From: JABDOU01 sp041567895
GTDB lineage: Bacteria; Actinomycetota; Acidimicrobiia; Spongiisociales; SHLN01
NCBI GenBank assembly: GCA_041567895.1
Contig: JBFGAX010000001.1
Span: 36,723-100,722 of the forward strand
Reading direction: 5' to 3'
DNA: 64,000 bases
The first letter of the stretch is position 1; every line of letters begins with the position of its first letter. The notes beneath the pieces are model-generated. The model saw nothing but the letters and a program-made list of their open reading frames with translations, did no database searches and was not told the origin of the DNA. Below, in pieces: positions 44,513-53,026 of the stretch. The position numbers and the translations under genes were made by a program.

Positions 44513-45118
44513 ATGTGCCGACATCTTTGTGGTCTCCTGACTCCACCGAGTGAGCCGGAATTGGCCGAAGCTTTCGCAACATCCGCACCGAAACGATTCG
44601 AGTTCTGGTCGGGAGATATCGCCATGGTCAACCTCACCGAATCCGGAACGGAGCCGGCCAGCGCCATGACGGTTCGCTATCCATTCCGTTGCACGTTCAC
44701 ACTCGGACGACCGGCTGCGGTGTCATATGGAGACCGGGACTACTCAGCCACCGTCATGCTCAATGGTTTCCGACTCGAAGATTGGAACAGCACACTCACT
44801 ACTGAAACCCTCCCGGATCGGCAATATCTTCACACGCCGGAGCGAATCGACGAGTACCTGACAGCGGCGTCGGCATCGGTTGCCAGGCTGTGGCCGCAGA
44901 TCGAACGGGCAGATACCGACCTTCTGGAGTGCGTTGCCGAAGTTGCCGGAGATCTCCCCCGCCATGAGCGTCTCGACGAAGCGAAACGTTCGTTCGCCGC
45001 CAAGGATTTCGAAAAGGTCGTCGAACTCCTGGAACCTCTCGAGGCCGATCTTTTCCAGTCGGACGCCAAGCGACTGATGAAAGCCAGGAAGAAGGCTCAC
45101 AAGAAAGCCGGACGGTAA
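44513..45118 (+). CDS. Protein of unknown function, 201 residues
   Basis: Start ATG at 44513 with a strong ribosome site (GAGGAGGA) 7 bases upstream. It begins MCRHLCGLLTPPSEPELAEA; residues ~10-115 look globular and mixed alpha/beta; residues ~135-201 are helical and charged (LDEAKRSFAAKDFEKVVELL, one TPR-like repeat), ending in a Lys-rich KARKKAHKKAGR tail that could touch nucleic acid. I do not recognise a family. It stands alone, convergent with yebC with 4 bases between stops. Confidence 0.7.
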   Translation: MCRHLCGLLTPPSEPELAEAFATSAPKRFEFWSGDIAMVNLTESGTEPASAMTVRYPFRCTFTLGRPAAVSYGDRDYSATVMLNGFRLEDWNSTLTTETLPDRQYLHTPERIDEYLTAASASVARLWPQIERADTDLLECVAEVAGDLPRHERLDEAKRSFAAKDFEKVVELLEPLEADLFQSDAKRLMKARKKAHKKAGR

Positions 45119-45122
45119 TCGT

Positions 45123-45869
45123 TCAGGCGTCGGCGCCGAGTTCCTCCATGATGTCTTCGGGGATGTCGAAATTCGCGTAGACGTCTTGGACGTCATCGAG
45201 ATCATCGAGGGCGTCCACGATTCTCAGAACCTGGCTCGCCGTTGATTTGTCGAGCGTCACCTCAACCGACGGGAGCTGCGTCACCTCGGCATTCGTTATC
45301 GAAACACCCGCGTGTTCAAGTGCCGATCGCACCGCGGGCAAATCGGTTGCCTGCGTGATGACTTCCCAAGCATCGTCGGACGGACGGATGTCTTCGGCTC
45401 CGGCGTCGAGAGCAGCCAGCATGACGGTCTCTTCATCTCCGCTGCAGATGATCTGGCCCATCTGACTGAAGAGATAGCCGACCGACCCTGGTTCGCCGAG
45501 GTTCCCCCCGTTCTTGCTGAAGGCAGCCCGGATGTCCGACGAGGCGCGATTGCGATTATCCGTGAGCGCATGAACGTAGACGGCGACGCCGCCGGGAGCG
45601 TAGCCCTCGTACCACATCTCTTCGTAGTTGACCCCCTCGACTTCACCCGTGCCACGGGCGATGGCCCGCTCGATATTGTCCTTCGGGACCGAAGAGTCTT
45701 TTGCTTTCTGGATGGCGTTAGCCAGGGCCGCATTGGAGTCGGGGTCCCCACCCCCTTCACGGGCCGCAACTTCGATGATCTTGACCAACTTGGCGAAAAG
45801 CTTGCCCCGCTTCGCGTCCTTCGCGCCCTTCTTGTGCTTGATGGTCGACCATTTCGAATGTCCCGACAT
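45123..45869 (-). CDS. yebC: YebC/PmpR family regulator (TACO1-like)
   Basis: 248 residues. It begins MSGHSKWSTIKHKKGAKDAKRGKLF, the strongly conserved YebC signature, followed by NIERAIARGTGE, YEGYAPGGVAVYVHALTDNRNR and GNLGEPGSVGYLF. Family members act as transcription regulators or relieve ribosome stalling at proline runs. It follows pdxT directly and normally precedes ruvC; here the two are separated by 2.5 kb of other DNA. Confidence 0.96.
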   Translation of the reverse strand: MSGHSKWSTIKHKKGAKDAKRGKLFAKLVKIIEVAAREGGGDPDSNAALANAIQKAKDSSVPKDNIERAIARGTGEVEGVNYEEMWYEGYAPGGVAVYVHALTDNRNRASSDIRAAFSKNGGNLGEPGSVGYLFSQMGQIICSGDEETVMLAALDAGAEDIRPSDDAWEVITQATDLPAVRSALEHAGVSITNAEVTQLPSVEVTLDKSTASQVLRIVDALDDLDDVQDVYANFDIPEDIMEELGADA

Positions 45870-46439
45870 CTACCGCTCCGTAACCGACGAGATCAACATC
45901 CTGTGAATCCGATCGTCCTTCGTCAACTCGGGGTGGAAGGCTGCAGCCATCATATGCCCCTGGCGCACGAGAACCGGCCGCCCATCCACGGCCGCCAGAA
46001 CCTCCACGTCGTCTGCCGTCGATACGACCAACGGAGCTCTGATGAACACGGCATGAAATGGCTCGTTCAGGCCGTCGATATCGAGATCAGCCTCGAACGA
46101 ATCGACCTGGCGACCGAAGGCGTTGCGTTCCACGGTGATGTCGAGCTCGCCGATCAGGTACTGCGGTTCACCCGTCGTTGCTTTTGCCAGCAGGATCATG
46201 CCGGCGCATGTACCAAGGGTCGGAAGGCCTTCGGCAATACGTTTCTTCATCGGCTCCAACAATTCAAAACGGTCGGCCAGCTTGCCGATCGTTGTCGATT
46301 CGCCACCGGGAATAATCAGTGCGTCGATGTCGTCGAGGTCTTCCGGGTATCGCACAGCCACCCCGGCGTGGCCGAGAGACGCAATCACAGTCAAATGTTC
46401 ACGAACATCGCCTTGGAGGGCCAGCACTCCGACCCGCAC
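45870..46439 (-). CDS. pdxT: Pyridoxal 5'-phosphate synthase glutaminase subunit PdxT
   Basis: Supplies ammonia to PdxS. It has 189 residues: GVLALQGDVREHL start, GGESTTIGKL, nucleophile Cys78 in GTCAGMILLA and AAFHPELTKD near the end with the catalytic His-Glu. It starts 2 bases after the pdxS stop and abuts yebC. Confidence 0.97.
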   Translation of the reverse strand: MRVGVLALQGDVREHLTVIASLGHAGVAVRYPEDLDDIDALIIPGGESTTIGKLADRFELLEPMKKRIAEGLPTLGTCAGMILLAKATTGEPQYLIGELDITVERNAFGRQVDSFEADLDIDGLNEPFHAVFIRAPLVVSTADDVEVLAAVDGRPVLVRQGHMMAAAFHPELTKDDRIHRMLISSVTER

Positions 46440-46441
46440 GC

Positions 46442-47329
46442 CTACCAGCCCCTGGGTGCCAAAAGCTGCTCGTCCCGCAGGTCGTCACTGTTGATTCCGA
46501 CCATGGCTTCGCCGATGTTGCGGGATACCTTGGCGATGATCGAAGGATCCTCGTAATACGTTGTCGCCTCGACGATCGCCTTTGCACGGACCTCAGGGTT
46601 GCCGGACTTGAAGATTCCCGAGCCGACGAATACGCCGTCAACGCCGAGCTGCATCATCAGGGCAGCGTCGGCGGGGGTGGCGATGCCGCCTGCGGCAAAG
46701 TTCACGACGGGCAACCTGCCGGTTTCGGCGACTTCTCGCACCAGCGCATACGGAGCCCTGTGATCGCGTGCGGCGGCCATGAGCTCCGACTCGTCGAGCG
46801 TCGTGAGCTTGCGAATCTCGCCATGAATCGTCCGAGCATGGGTAACCGCTTCTTTGACGTCACCGGTGCCGGCCTCGCCTTTGGTGCGAATCATCGCCGC
46901 CCCTTCGCCGATCCGGCGAAGCGCCTCGCCCAGGTTGGTCGCGCCACAGACGAAAGGCACCGTGAACTTCCACTTGTCAATGTGATTCTGCGTATCGGCG
47001 GGTGTCAACACTTCGCTTTCGTCGATGTAGTCCACGCCCAGTGACTCCAGCACCTGGGCCTCGACGAAATGACCTATCCGGGCTTTGGCCATGACGGGTA
47101 TGGATACTGCGTGTTGGATACTCTGGATCATGTCGGGATCCGACATCCGCGCCACCCCGCCCTGTAAACGAATGTCTGCGGGCACACGTTCGAGTGCCAT
47201 GACCGCCACCGCCCCGGCCTCCTCCGCGATACGAGCCTGTTCGGGGGTGACGACATCCATGATGACCCCGCCTTTGAGCATCTCTGCCAGGCCACGCTTT
47301 ACGCGGTCCGATCCGGTTTCTGCCTCCAC
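46442..47329 (-). CDS. pdxS: Pyridoxal 5'-phosphate synthase PdxS
   Basis: TIM-barrel enzyme making PLP from ribose 5-phosphate, glyceraldehyde 3-phosphate and ammonia. It has 295 residues. VKRGLAEMLKGGVIMDVV, GAVAVMALERVPADIR, PVMAKARIGHFVEAQ and VNFAAGGIATPADAALMMQLG are all family signatures. GTG at 47327-47329 with AAGGAGCG upstream is chosen; a 32-codon longer open frame lacks support. No other B6 gene is nearby besides pdxT. Confidence 0.97.
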   Translation of the reverse strand: MEAETGSDRVKRGLAEMLKGGVIMDVVTPEQARIAEEAGAVAVMALERVPADIRLQGGVARMSDPDMIQSIQHAVSIPVMAKARIGHFVEAQVLESLGVDYIDESEVLTPADTQNHIDKWKFTVPFVCGATNLGEALRRIGEGAAMIRTKGEAGTGDVKEAVTHARTIHGEIRKLTTLDESELMAAARDHRAPYALVREVAETGRLPVVNFAAGGIATPADAALMMQLGVDGVFVGSGIFKSGNPEVRAKAIVEATTYYEDPSIIAKVSRNIGEAMVGINSDDLRDEQLLAPRGW

Positions 47330-47435
47330 GATCGCTCCTTGTCGATGAGCCGAAAGTGTAGCTGTGAGGCCCGCCTTTGGACCCGGGTTGCCTGACCAAC
47401 GAACTGCGAACCGAGCACGAGGCAACGAACCTCGC

Positions 47436-48503
47436 TCAGTACTCGACGCTCTGATAGGTGGGGATCAGGTGGTACCACGTGCGACCCTCGGCCAAACCGA
47501 TCTCCTGTCCTGATTCATCCAGCAGGGTGAACCAGTCGGACACGTTTTCGCGTTCCCAGCGGCCTTCGACAACGACACCGTCGCGAAACACGGTTACATC
47601 GCCCTCGCCTGTCACACGGAAATCGGGAACACGTTGGTTTGCGGAGTCACGTCGTCCGGTATCGAGTTCGACCACCCACAACAGCACGACGCTATCGGCA
47701 GTCATTTGCTCGTCGAGACTATCAAGGTGCGGAGCCTGAGCATTTCGATTCGAGAACGTCGTGTTCTGCGAGCGCAGATACTCGCCATCCTCATACTCCC
47801 AGGTGACTCGATGGATGCCCGATTGATTGACCGTGATCGATGCGGCAGCCTCGCCCTCCGGGGCCTCCGGTGTGAAGGTGAGCAGCTCCGGCACGTCTCC
47901 GTCCCATCCCCGATCTGGCAGCTGGGATGTGTCGAACATCACCGAGTACAAGAAGGAACGTCCGTCCTGACGCGAATACCCGTAGCGAACCGTGTCCATG
48001 CTCTCTTCCACGGCAACAGCCTGCACTGCGTTGCGAACCGAGCTCTGGCCGCCTGAACTCACGACTCTCGCATCCCACGGGGCGATCAATTTCGGATCGA
48101 CTTCTCGTAGCGATCGGAGCGGCCCGACAAGTTCGGGATACTCGGTCTGGAAGAATGCCAGAAAGCGTGGTACGCCACCCTCGACATTGACTTCGACGAT
48201 CATCTCGGCAAGCCCGAGCCCTTCCTGCGGGCGGCCTTTCGTAGCATTCGAATACTTGGCGATGAGAATCTGCTGTTCGGAGACCTTCGCGTCGATTCCC
48301 GTGAGAGGACGGGGCGTCGGCGGGATTGTGGTTGTGGTCGTTGTCGTGGTGGTTGTCGTGGTCGTGGTCGTGGTACTCGTCGTTGCAGGGAGGCTCGCGA
48401 CCGGCGTGCTGGTGGTGTCGGTCGATGCACCGCCCGAACAAGCGGTTGCGATCACGACCAGCGCGGTAACGGCGACGGCTTTCACGAGATGAGTTCTGTT
48501 CAA
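47436..48503 (-). CDS. DUF3048 (YerB-like) lipoprotein with a poly-threonine linker
   Basis: 355 residues. The signal peptide ends with lipobox ATAC (Cys22), so it is likely lipid-anchored outside the membrane. A linker of ~20 almost unbroken Thr residues (about 41-60, encoded by ACC/ACG/ACA repeats at 48330-48385) precedes the DUF3048 domain: RPLTGIDAKV, LGLAEMIVEVNVEGG and GGQSSVRNAVQ. The family function is unknown. Co-directional with pimA (44 bases on). Confidence 0.88.
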   Translation of the reverse strand: MNRTHLVKAVAVTALVVIATACSGGASTDTTSTPVASLPATTSTTTTTTTTTTTTTTTTIPPTPRPLTGIDAKVSEQQILIAKYSNATKGRPQEGLGLAEMIVEVNVEGGVPRFLAFFQTEYPELVGPLRSLREVDPKLIAPWDARVVSSGGQSSVRNAVQAVAVEESMDTVRYGYSRQDGRSFLYSVMFDTSQLPDRGWDGDVPELLTFTPEAPEGEAAASITVNQSGIHRVTWEYEDGEYLRSQNTTFSNRNAQAPHLDSLDEQMTADSVVLLWVVELDTGRRDSANQRVPDFRVTGEGDVTVFRDGVVVEGRWERENVSDWFTLLDESGQEIGLAEGRTWYHLIPTYQSVEY

Positions 48504-48547
48504 CGGTGTCTCCTTAGGGCGCTGAAGGCTAAGACAGAATTCGCGTT

Positions 48548-49585
48548 CTAGCTACCGGTATGTTCGACCGCATCACGGTACGCCTTGAGGTACGCGTCGA
48601 GCACGGAAGATCGGTCGAACGCCTTGACTGCACGATCTGCTGCTTTCGTGAGCCGTCGCTGTTCCATCGGATCTGCGAGGAGGCCTGCGAGCTCCTTCGA
48701 CAAAGCAACGGGATCTCCGGGTTGAAAGAGCTTGGCCGCCCCACCCGCGACCTTTGCAAATGCGTCAAGTCGGCTGGCTACGAGGGCGCAGCCCGAAGCC
48801 ATGGCCTCGGCGAGAACGATTCCGAAACTCTCCCCACCCAGATTCGGGGCTACCAGAATCGAGGATTCGGACAACACTCGCCTTTTGACGGCTTCCGGTA
48901 CAACGCCCAGGAATCGGACACCTTCCCGCGCCGGCCGCGCGGTTCCAACGACGGTCAGCATGGCTTCGGGGTGGCGTTCGAGAACGCGCGGCCACGCATC
49001 GAGGAGCACATCAAGCCCCTTTCGGGGATCGTCTCTCCCCACGAAAGCCACCGTTCCCGGGCGGTTGTCCCTCGTGTAACTCGAGACATCGATGCCATTT
49101 GGAATCACTCGCGGCTCGAGGCCCGATAGGCGTAACGGCGAGGCGGCAGCTTCAGAAACGGCAGTCAGTACGCCTACGTTGCGAAACGCCGCTCGGACGC
49201 CCCGCCCCGCCTTGTGATACATCATGCGGAAGAGTCGCGACGGTGAGGCGTGGACGGTTGCAACGAGGGGGCTGGCAGCGAGCGCAGCCCAACCAACGAG
49301 TGGCATCAGTGGCTCGTGCAGGTGGACCACATCTGCGTCGGTGACCGCATCGAGAACCTGCCGGTATACGAGCGGATTGAGCGATATGGGGCTCACGGCC
49401 TTGTTCCCCCGCACGTTCACAGACGCTCCCAGATGCTCGGTGCCCAGGGGACCCCCGGAGCGCCCCGGGGCTACGAGCTTCGACTCATGTCCGGCATCAC
49501 GCAACCAATCAACGAGTTGAATCGCTTGATGTTGCACACCTCCAAAATGATCGATCGCATACGGACACACCACGGCGACGTTCAC
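48548..49585 (-). CDS. pimA: Phosphatidylinositol alpha-mannosyltransferase (PimA-like, GT4)
   Basis: Transfers mannose from GDP-mannose to phosphatidylinositol. It has 345 residues: GT-B fold with N-terminal YAIDHFGGVQHQAIQLVDWL, the hinge region RVIPNGIDV, VAFVGRDDPRKGLDVLLDAW and the donor motif ESFGIVLAEAMASG. The GTG at 49583-49585 overlaps the acyltransferase stop (GTGA) and is preferred over a longer frame. Position after pgsA and the acyltransferase, as in mycobacteria, supports PimA. Confidence 0.88.
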   Translation of the reverse strand: MNVAVVCPYAIDHFGGVQHQAIQLVDWLRDAGHESKLVAPGRSGGPLGTEHLGASVNVRGNKAVSPISLNPLVYRQVLDAVTDADVVHLHEPLMPLVGWAALAASPLVATVHASPSRLFRMMYHKAGRGVRAAFRNVGVLTAVSEAAASPLRLSGLEPRVIPNGIDVSSYTRDNRPGTVAFVGRDDPRKGLDVLLDAWPRVLERHPEAMLTVVGTARPAREGVRFLGVVPEAVKRRVLSESSILVAPNLGGESFGIVLAEAMASGCALVASRLDAFAKVAGGAAKLFQPGDPVALSKELAGLLADPMEQRRLTKAADRAVKAFDRSSVLDAYLKAYRDAVEHTGS

Positions 49586-50472
49586 GTGGGCGCCCGATCG
49601 GACGACCAGTTCGGCTGCAGCAGGTGCCACTGTTCCGGAGCGACGCGAATGATCTCTTCGAACGATTTCGCCATCGCCTGCGTCCGCTCCCGCAAACGCT
49701 GTTCTGCGCTGTCTCCCGTGGCCTCGGGCAGCGGAGGATGGACAACCAGATGGTGTCCTCGGCCACGAAAGTAAACACCAACCGGGATGATCGGCGATCC
49801 GGTGCGCTCAGCCAGGAGCCCTGGCCCGAGCGGCAGCGTCGTTTCCTCGCCAAAGAACATCACTTTGATACCTCTCCCCGAAAGGTCTCGGTCGGAGGGA
49901 AGCGCCAGCGTGCCGCCGCTCTGCAACCGCTGCACGAGCTCGGTGGTTACGCCTTTGCGAGCTATGGCGATCTCGATGTCGTGCGCGGCGCGGGCCTTGA
50001 CAAACCAATCACGAATGTACCGATTTGGCAGGTTCTCCGCCACAGCCAACACCGGAACGCCTTGTCGGACAGCTTCGAGACCGGCCACCTCCCAGTTTCC
50101 GGTGTGGGGCAAGACCAGAATGATGCCCTTGCCTCTTGCCTTCGGTCCGTCGAGGTTGTGTTCGCCCTCGATTGTCATGTGTTCGATGAACGGTTCCTGC
50201 CTTCCAGGTCGAGCCCAGAGCAGCTCGGCGTAGTACCGGCCATATGACCCAAATATCATCCGTACATCACGGGAGGTAGCAGGCCGACCCGTGACGCGCT
50301 CAAAATGACGTGCCGCCATCGCCGACCTCCCTGGAGCGAATCTCGACACGACCAATCCAATGGTTCGCCCGAACATTTGCGCGATTGGCAGCGGTAACAA
50401 ACCGAAAGCAGCTCCCGCGATGCGGAACGCACCGTACGAAGCAAGTTCGACTAGGCGCCGAGCTGTACCCAA
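49582..50472 (-). CDS. patA: PatA-like membrane acyltransferase (HtrB/LpxL family)
   Basis: In mycobacteria PatA acylates the mannose of PIM1/PIM2. This protein has 296 residues: hydrophobic N-terminus, then VLPHTGNWEVAGLEAV carrying the catalytic H(x)4-type motif, PSDRDLSGRGIKVMFFGE and RTGSPIIPVGVYFRGRG. The start is TTG at 50472, overlapping pgsA by 22 bases; no nearer start exists. It overlaps pimA by 4 bases. Confidence 0.85.
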   Translation of the reverse strand: MGTARRLVELASYGAFRIAGAAFGLLPLPIAQMFGRTIGLVVSRFAPGRSAMAARHFERVTGRPATSRDVRMIFGSYGRYYAELLWARPGRQEPFIEHMTIEGEHNLDGPKARGKGIILVLPHTGNWEVAGLEAVRQGVPVLAVAENLPNRYIRDWFVKARAAHDIEIAIARKGVTTELVQRLQSGGTLALPSDRDLSGRGIKVMFFGEETTLPLGPGLLAERTGSPIIPVGVYFRGRGHHLVVHPPLPEATGDSAEQRLRERTQAMAKSFEEIIRVAPEQWHLLQPNWSSDRAPT

Positions 50473-51083
50473 GTGTTCCGAAAACGCTGCAGCACCGTGA
50501 GACCGGTCATGACAACCAGCAGCCAGAGCGAAGCTTCGAAGATGCCGAAGTCAACACCGAGGAAGAATTCGAATGGCTGTAGCCCCAAACCTTCCAGACC
50601 GAGGCCTAGCAAGACCAGTATCAGCCGCTCCGCCCTGCCCATGAGTCCGCCTTTGCCTTCAGCGCCTGCTGCCTCCGCCCGGGCGCGGATGAACGGGATC
50701 ACCAGCGAGAATCCAATCCCTAGAACCGTCAGCGCCGCTGCACGCGGCTGGCCGTTTTCGGCCATGTAGAACCCGATGCCAGAGAACAGGGCTATTTCGC
50801 CGAGGCGGTCGGTGACCGTGTCCAACAAAGCGCCACGTTCTGAAGCCTTTCCAGATTCGCGGGCAACCGATCCGTCAATGACATCGAGGATTGCCCCGGC
50901 AGCAGAAAGCCAGACTCCAGAAAGCAGATACCCGCGAGCGATGAGGATCGCTCCGGTGATCATTCCCAAAAAGCCGGTGGCGGTCAAAACTCCCGGCGAG
51001 ACCCCCAACCGGACGAATATCCTCGCGACGGGGACGAGGATCCATTGGAGAGGTTCGCGGGCTTTGACGTCAAGCACGCGCAA
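50451..51083 (-). CDS. pgsA: CDP-alcohol phosphatidyltransferase, probable phosphatidylinositol phosphate synthase
   Basis: 210 residues, six predicted membrane helices. The family motif DxxDGxxAR-x8-GxxxDxxxD is perfect: Asp67, Asp70, Gly71, Ala74, Arg75, Gly84, Asp88, Asp92. Followed by patA and pimA genes, it is most likely the actinobacterial PI phosphate synthase (PgsA1 type), which joins CDP-diacylglycerol and inositol 1-phosphate, rather than PG phosphate synthase. It is divergent from gltA with a 124-base shared upstream region. Confidence 0.9.
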   Translation of the reverse strand: MRVLDVKAREPLQWILVPVARIFVRLGVSPGVLTATGFLGMITGAILIARGYLLSGVWLSAAGAILDVIDGSVARESGKASERGALLDTVTDRLGEIALFSGIGFYMAENGQPRAAALTVLGIGFSLVIPFIRARAEAAGAEGKGGLMGRAERLILVLLGLGLEGLGLQPFEFFLGVDFGIFEASLWLLVVMTGLTVLQRFRNTWVQLGA

Positions 51084-51207
51084 TCCCGCAATAGAAAGAA
51101 GATTCGAACTCCGTCACCATTCGGCAAGCATAGAGGCTGAGGTGCGGCCGGTACTACAAGATTCGGCGGCGGTTAAAGTAGGCACGTCGCCCATTCGAAG
51201 GAGTCAG

Positions 51208-52494
51208 GTGCCGGACAAAGCCGAAATTACCGTCGGAGACTCTGTTACCCAGTGGCCGATCGATGAAGCCACAATTGGAAACCACGGCATCGACATCAGC
51301 ACCCTGCGCGCTGATACGGGCTTCGTGACGCTGGATTACGGCTTTGGAAACACCGCCTCCTGCGAGAGCGCAATCACATATATCGATGGCGAAGCGGGTG
51401 CTCTCAGATACCGTGGGTATGGGATTGAAGATCTGGCCCGTAACGCCTCGTTTCTGGAGGTCGCCTATCTGCTCATCAACGGTGAGCTGCCAACGTCGGA
51501 CCAGCTCACGAAATACCGCACCGAGATCACCATGCACACGCTGCTCAACGAAGAAATGAAGCGGCTTTTCGACGCATTTCCCAGAGCCGCCCACCCGATG
51601 GGCATACTCTCCGCGGCCACGTCGGCAATGTCGACCTTCTACGAGAATTATCACAACCCGTCGGACCCTGAGCAGGTCTCGGAGTCGTCGATTCGCCTCA
51701 TCGCAAAGCTGCCGACGGTGGCCTCGTTTGCTTACAAGAAATCAATCGGCCAGCCCTACGTTTACCCGCGAAACGACCTCGACTATTCATCCAATTTCCT
51801 GCACATGATGTTTGCTCTGCCTACGTATGAGTACGAGGTTGACCCGGCCGTGGCCCGCGCGCTCGACGCACTGTTGATTCTGCATGCCGACCACGGACAA
51901 AACTGCTCGACGGCCACCGTACGGATGGCAGGATCATCGGAAGCCAACATGTTTGCCTCCGTTGCAAGCGGTATGAATGCTCTGTGGGGACCACTCCACG
52001 GTGGTGCCAACCAGGCCGTCATCGAGATGTTGTCAAACATCAAAGAGGACGGCGGCGACTATCAAAAATATGTTGCCAAGGCCAAGGACAAGAATGATCC
52101 GTTCCGCCTCATGGGCTTCGGACATCGCGTTTACAAGAACTTCGACCCCCGTGCCAACGTTCTCAAAGACTTCGCCAAGGACGTCCTGGAGGCGATGGGG
52201 CGACAGGACGAGCTGCTCGACATTGCCGCCGGACTGGAACGAGTGGCACTGGAAGACGATTATTTCATCGAGCGAAAGCTATTCCCGAACGTCGACTTCT
52301 ATTCCGGCATCATCTTCCGTGCCCTCGGTTTCCCGGTACGCATGTTCACGGTGCTCTTCGCCATTGGGCGACTCCCGGGCTGGATCGCTCAGTGGAAGGA
52401 GATGACCGAAGATCCCAGGACGCGTATCGGGCGACCCCGCCAGGTATACGTTGGAGCCGTTGATCGGGACTTCGTGCCGCTCTCAGACCGCTGA
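51208..52494 (+). CDS. gltA: Citrate synthase
   Basis: Condenses oxaloacetate and acetyl-CoA. It has 428 residues, the size of the bacterial type II hexameric enzyme. Active-site elements: LHADHGQNCSTATVR, WGPLHGGANQAV with catalytic His, GFGHRVYKNFDPRA and the Asp in FPNVDFYSG. GTG at 51208 with GAAGGAG 5 bases upstream is the start; an open extension of 144 codons into pgsA's reverse strand is rejected. It is a single-gene plus-strand unit inserted between two halves of the PIM block. Confidence 0.96.
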   Translation: MPDKAEITVGDSVTQWPIDEATIGNHGIDISTLRADTGFVTLDYGFGNTASCESAITYIDGEAGALRYRGYGIEDLARNASFLEVAYLLINGELPTSDQLTKYRTEITMHTLLNEEMKRLFDAFPRAAHPMGILSAATSAMSTFYENYHNPSDPEQVSESSIRLIAKLPTVASFAYKKSIGQPYVYPRNDLDYSSNFLHMMFALPTYEYEVDPAVARALDALLILHADHGQNCSTATVRMAGSSEANMFASVASGMNALWGPLHGGANQAVIEMLSNIKEDGGDYQKYVAKAKDKNDPFRLMGFGHRVYKNFDPRANVLKDFAKDVLEAMGRQDELLDIAAGLERVALEDDYFIERKLFPNVDFYSGIIFRALGFPVRMFTVLFAIGRLPGWIAQWKEMTEDPRTRIGRPRQVYVGAVDRDFVPLSDR

Positions 52495-52528
52495 GACCTG
52501 ACGAGTCCTCGACCGGAACGCCTGTTCG

Positions 52529-53026
52529 TCAGTCGATATTCGCCTCACGAAGTGTCTCATGGATCGTGCCATCCATGGCGTCAATCCTCACCAAACCACG
52601 CTCGGAAGGCGGGTCATCTGAGGAGAACACGAGAACATTCCACATCGGACGGGCCCGCCAGCCCTCGAAGCTCATTGCAGCAGACGCGTGACCAACCGGA
52701 AATCCGATCTCGGCATTCGCCCGCGTCAGGGCGTCGGCGTCAGAAACCTCTATGTCCCAGGCCGTGAAGAAGTGATACAAACCGATGACCAGCATTCCAA
52801 ACGCTGCGGCAAACAAGCCGTTCGGTAGCGAGGTGCTGGCAGCCCATGCCGTGAGGATTGCTCCACCGAAGTAATACATACCGGCCTTACGGCGACGCCT
52901 GAGGCTGGGCACCGTATACGGTCCCAGCGCGTCGGCGTTCAGATCTTCCGGAAGCCGAATGGACTCAGCAAGCTCTTCCGGAATTTCGATGCCCGGTCGT
53001 TTGGGAGATGGATCGTCCACCATCAC
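52529..53026 (-). CDS. Small membrane protein of unknown function
   Basis: 165 residues. A hydrophilic start (~1-45) with Arg run RRRRKAG, two adjacent membrane helices (~50-68 and ~70-88), then a soluble C-terminus (SDADALTRANAEIGFPVGHA, MSFEGWRARPMWNVLVFSS) that looks like a small beta domain. I do not recognise the family. The start GTGATG overlaps the MMPL gene stop by 4 bases, so it is probably a partner or co-regulated gene of that transporter. Confidence 0.75.
   Translation of the reverse strand: MMVDDPSPKRPGIEIPEELAESIRLPEDLNADALGPYTVPSLRRRRKAGMYYFGGAILTAWAASTSLPNGLFAAAFGMLVIGLYHFFTAWDIEVSDADALTRANAEIGFPVGHASAAMSFEGWRARPMWNVLVFSSDDPPSERGLVRIDAMDGTIHETLREANID

Noticed and set aside
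43997..44524. 175-residue minus-strand ORF across the repeat region
   Set aside because: Low-complexity composition, no ribosome site, overlaps repeats and the start of the plus-strand gene; looks like chance in GC-rich DNA.
45312..46556. 414-residue plus-strand ORF opposite yebC and pdxT
   Set aside because: Exact shadow of two well-identified minus-strand genes; no recognisable domain.
50776..51207. N-terminal extension of citrate synthase by 144 residues
   Set aside because: It would read the reverse strand of pgsA; GTG 51208 has a proper ribosome site and gives a normal-length enzyme.
52495..52528. CTGACGA/TCGTCAG hairpin as gltA terminator
   Set aside because: 21-base loop and no U run; too weak to call.
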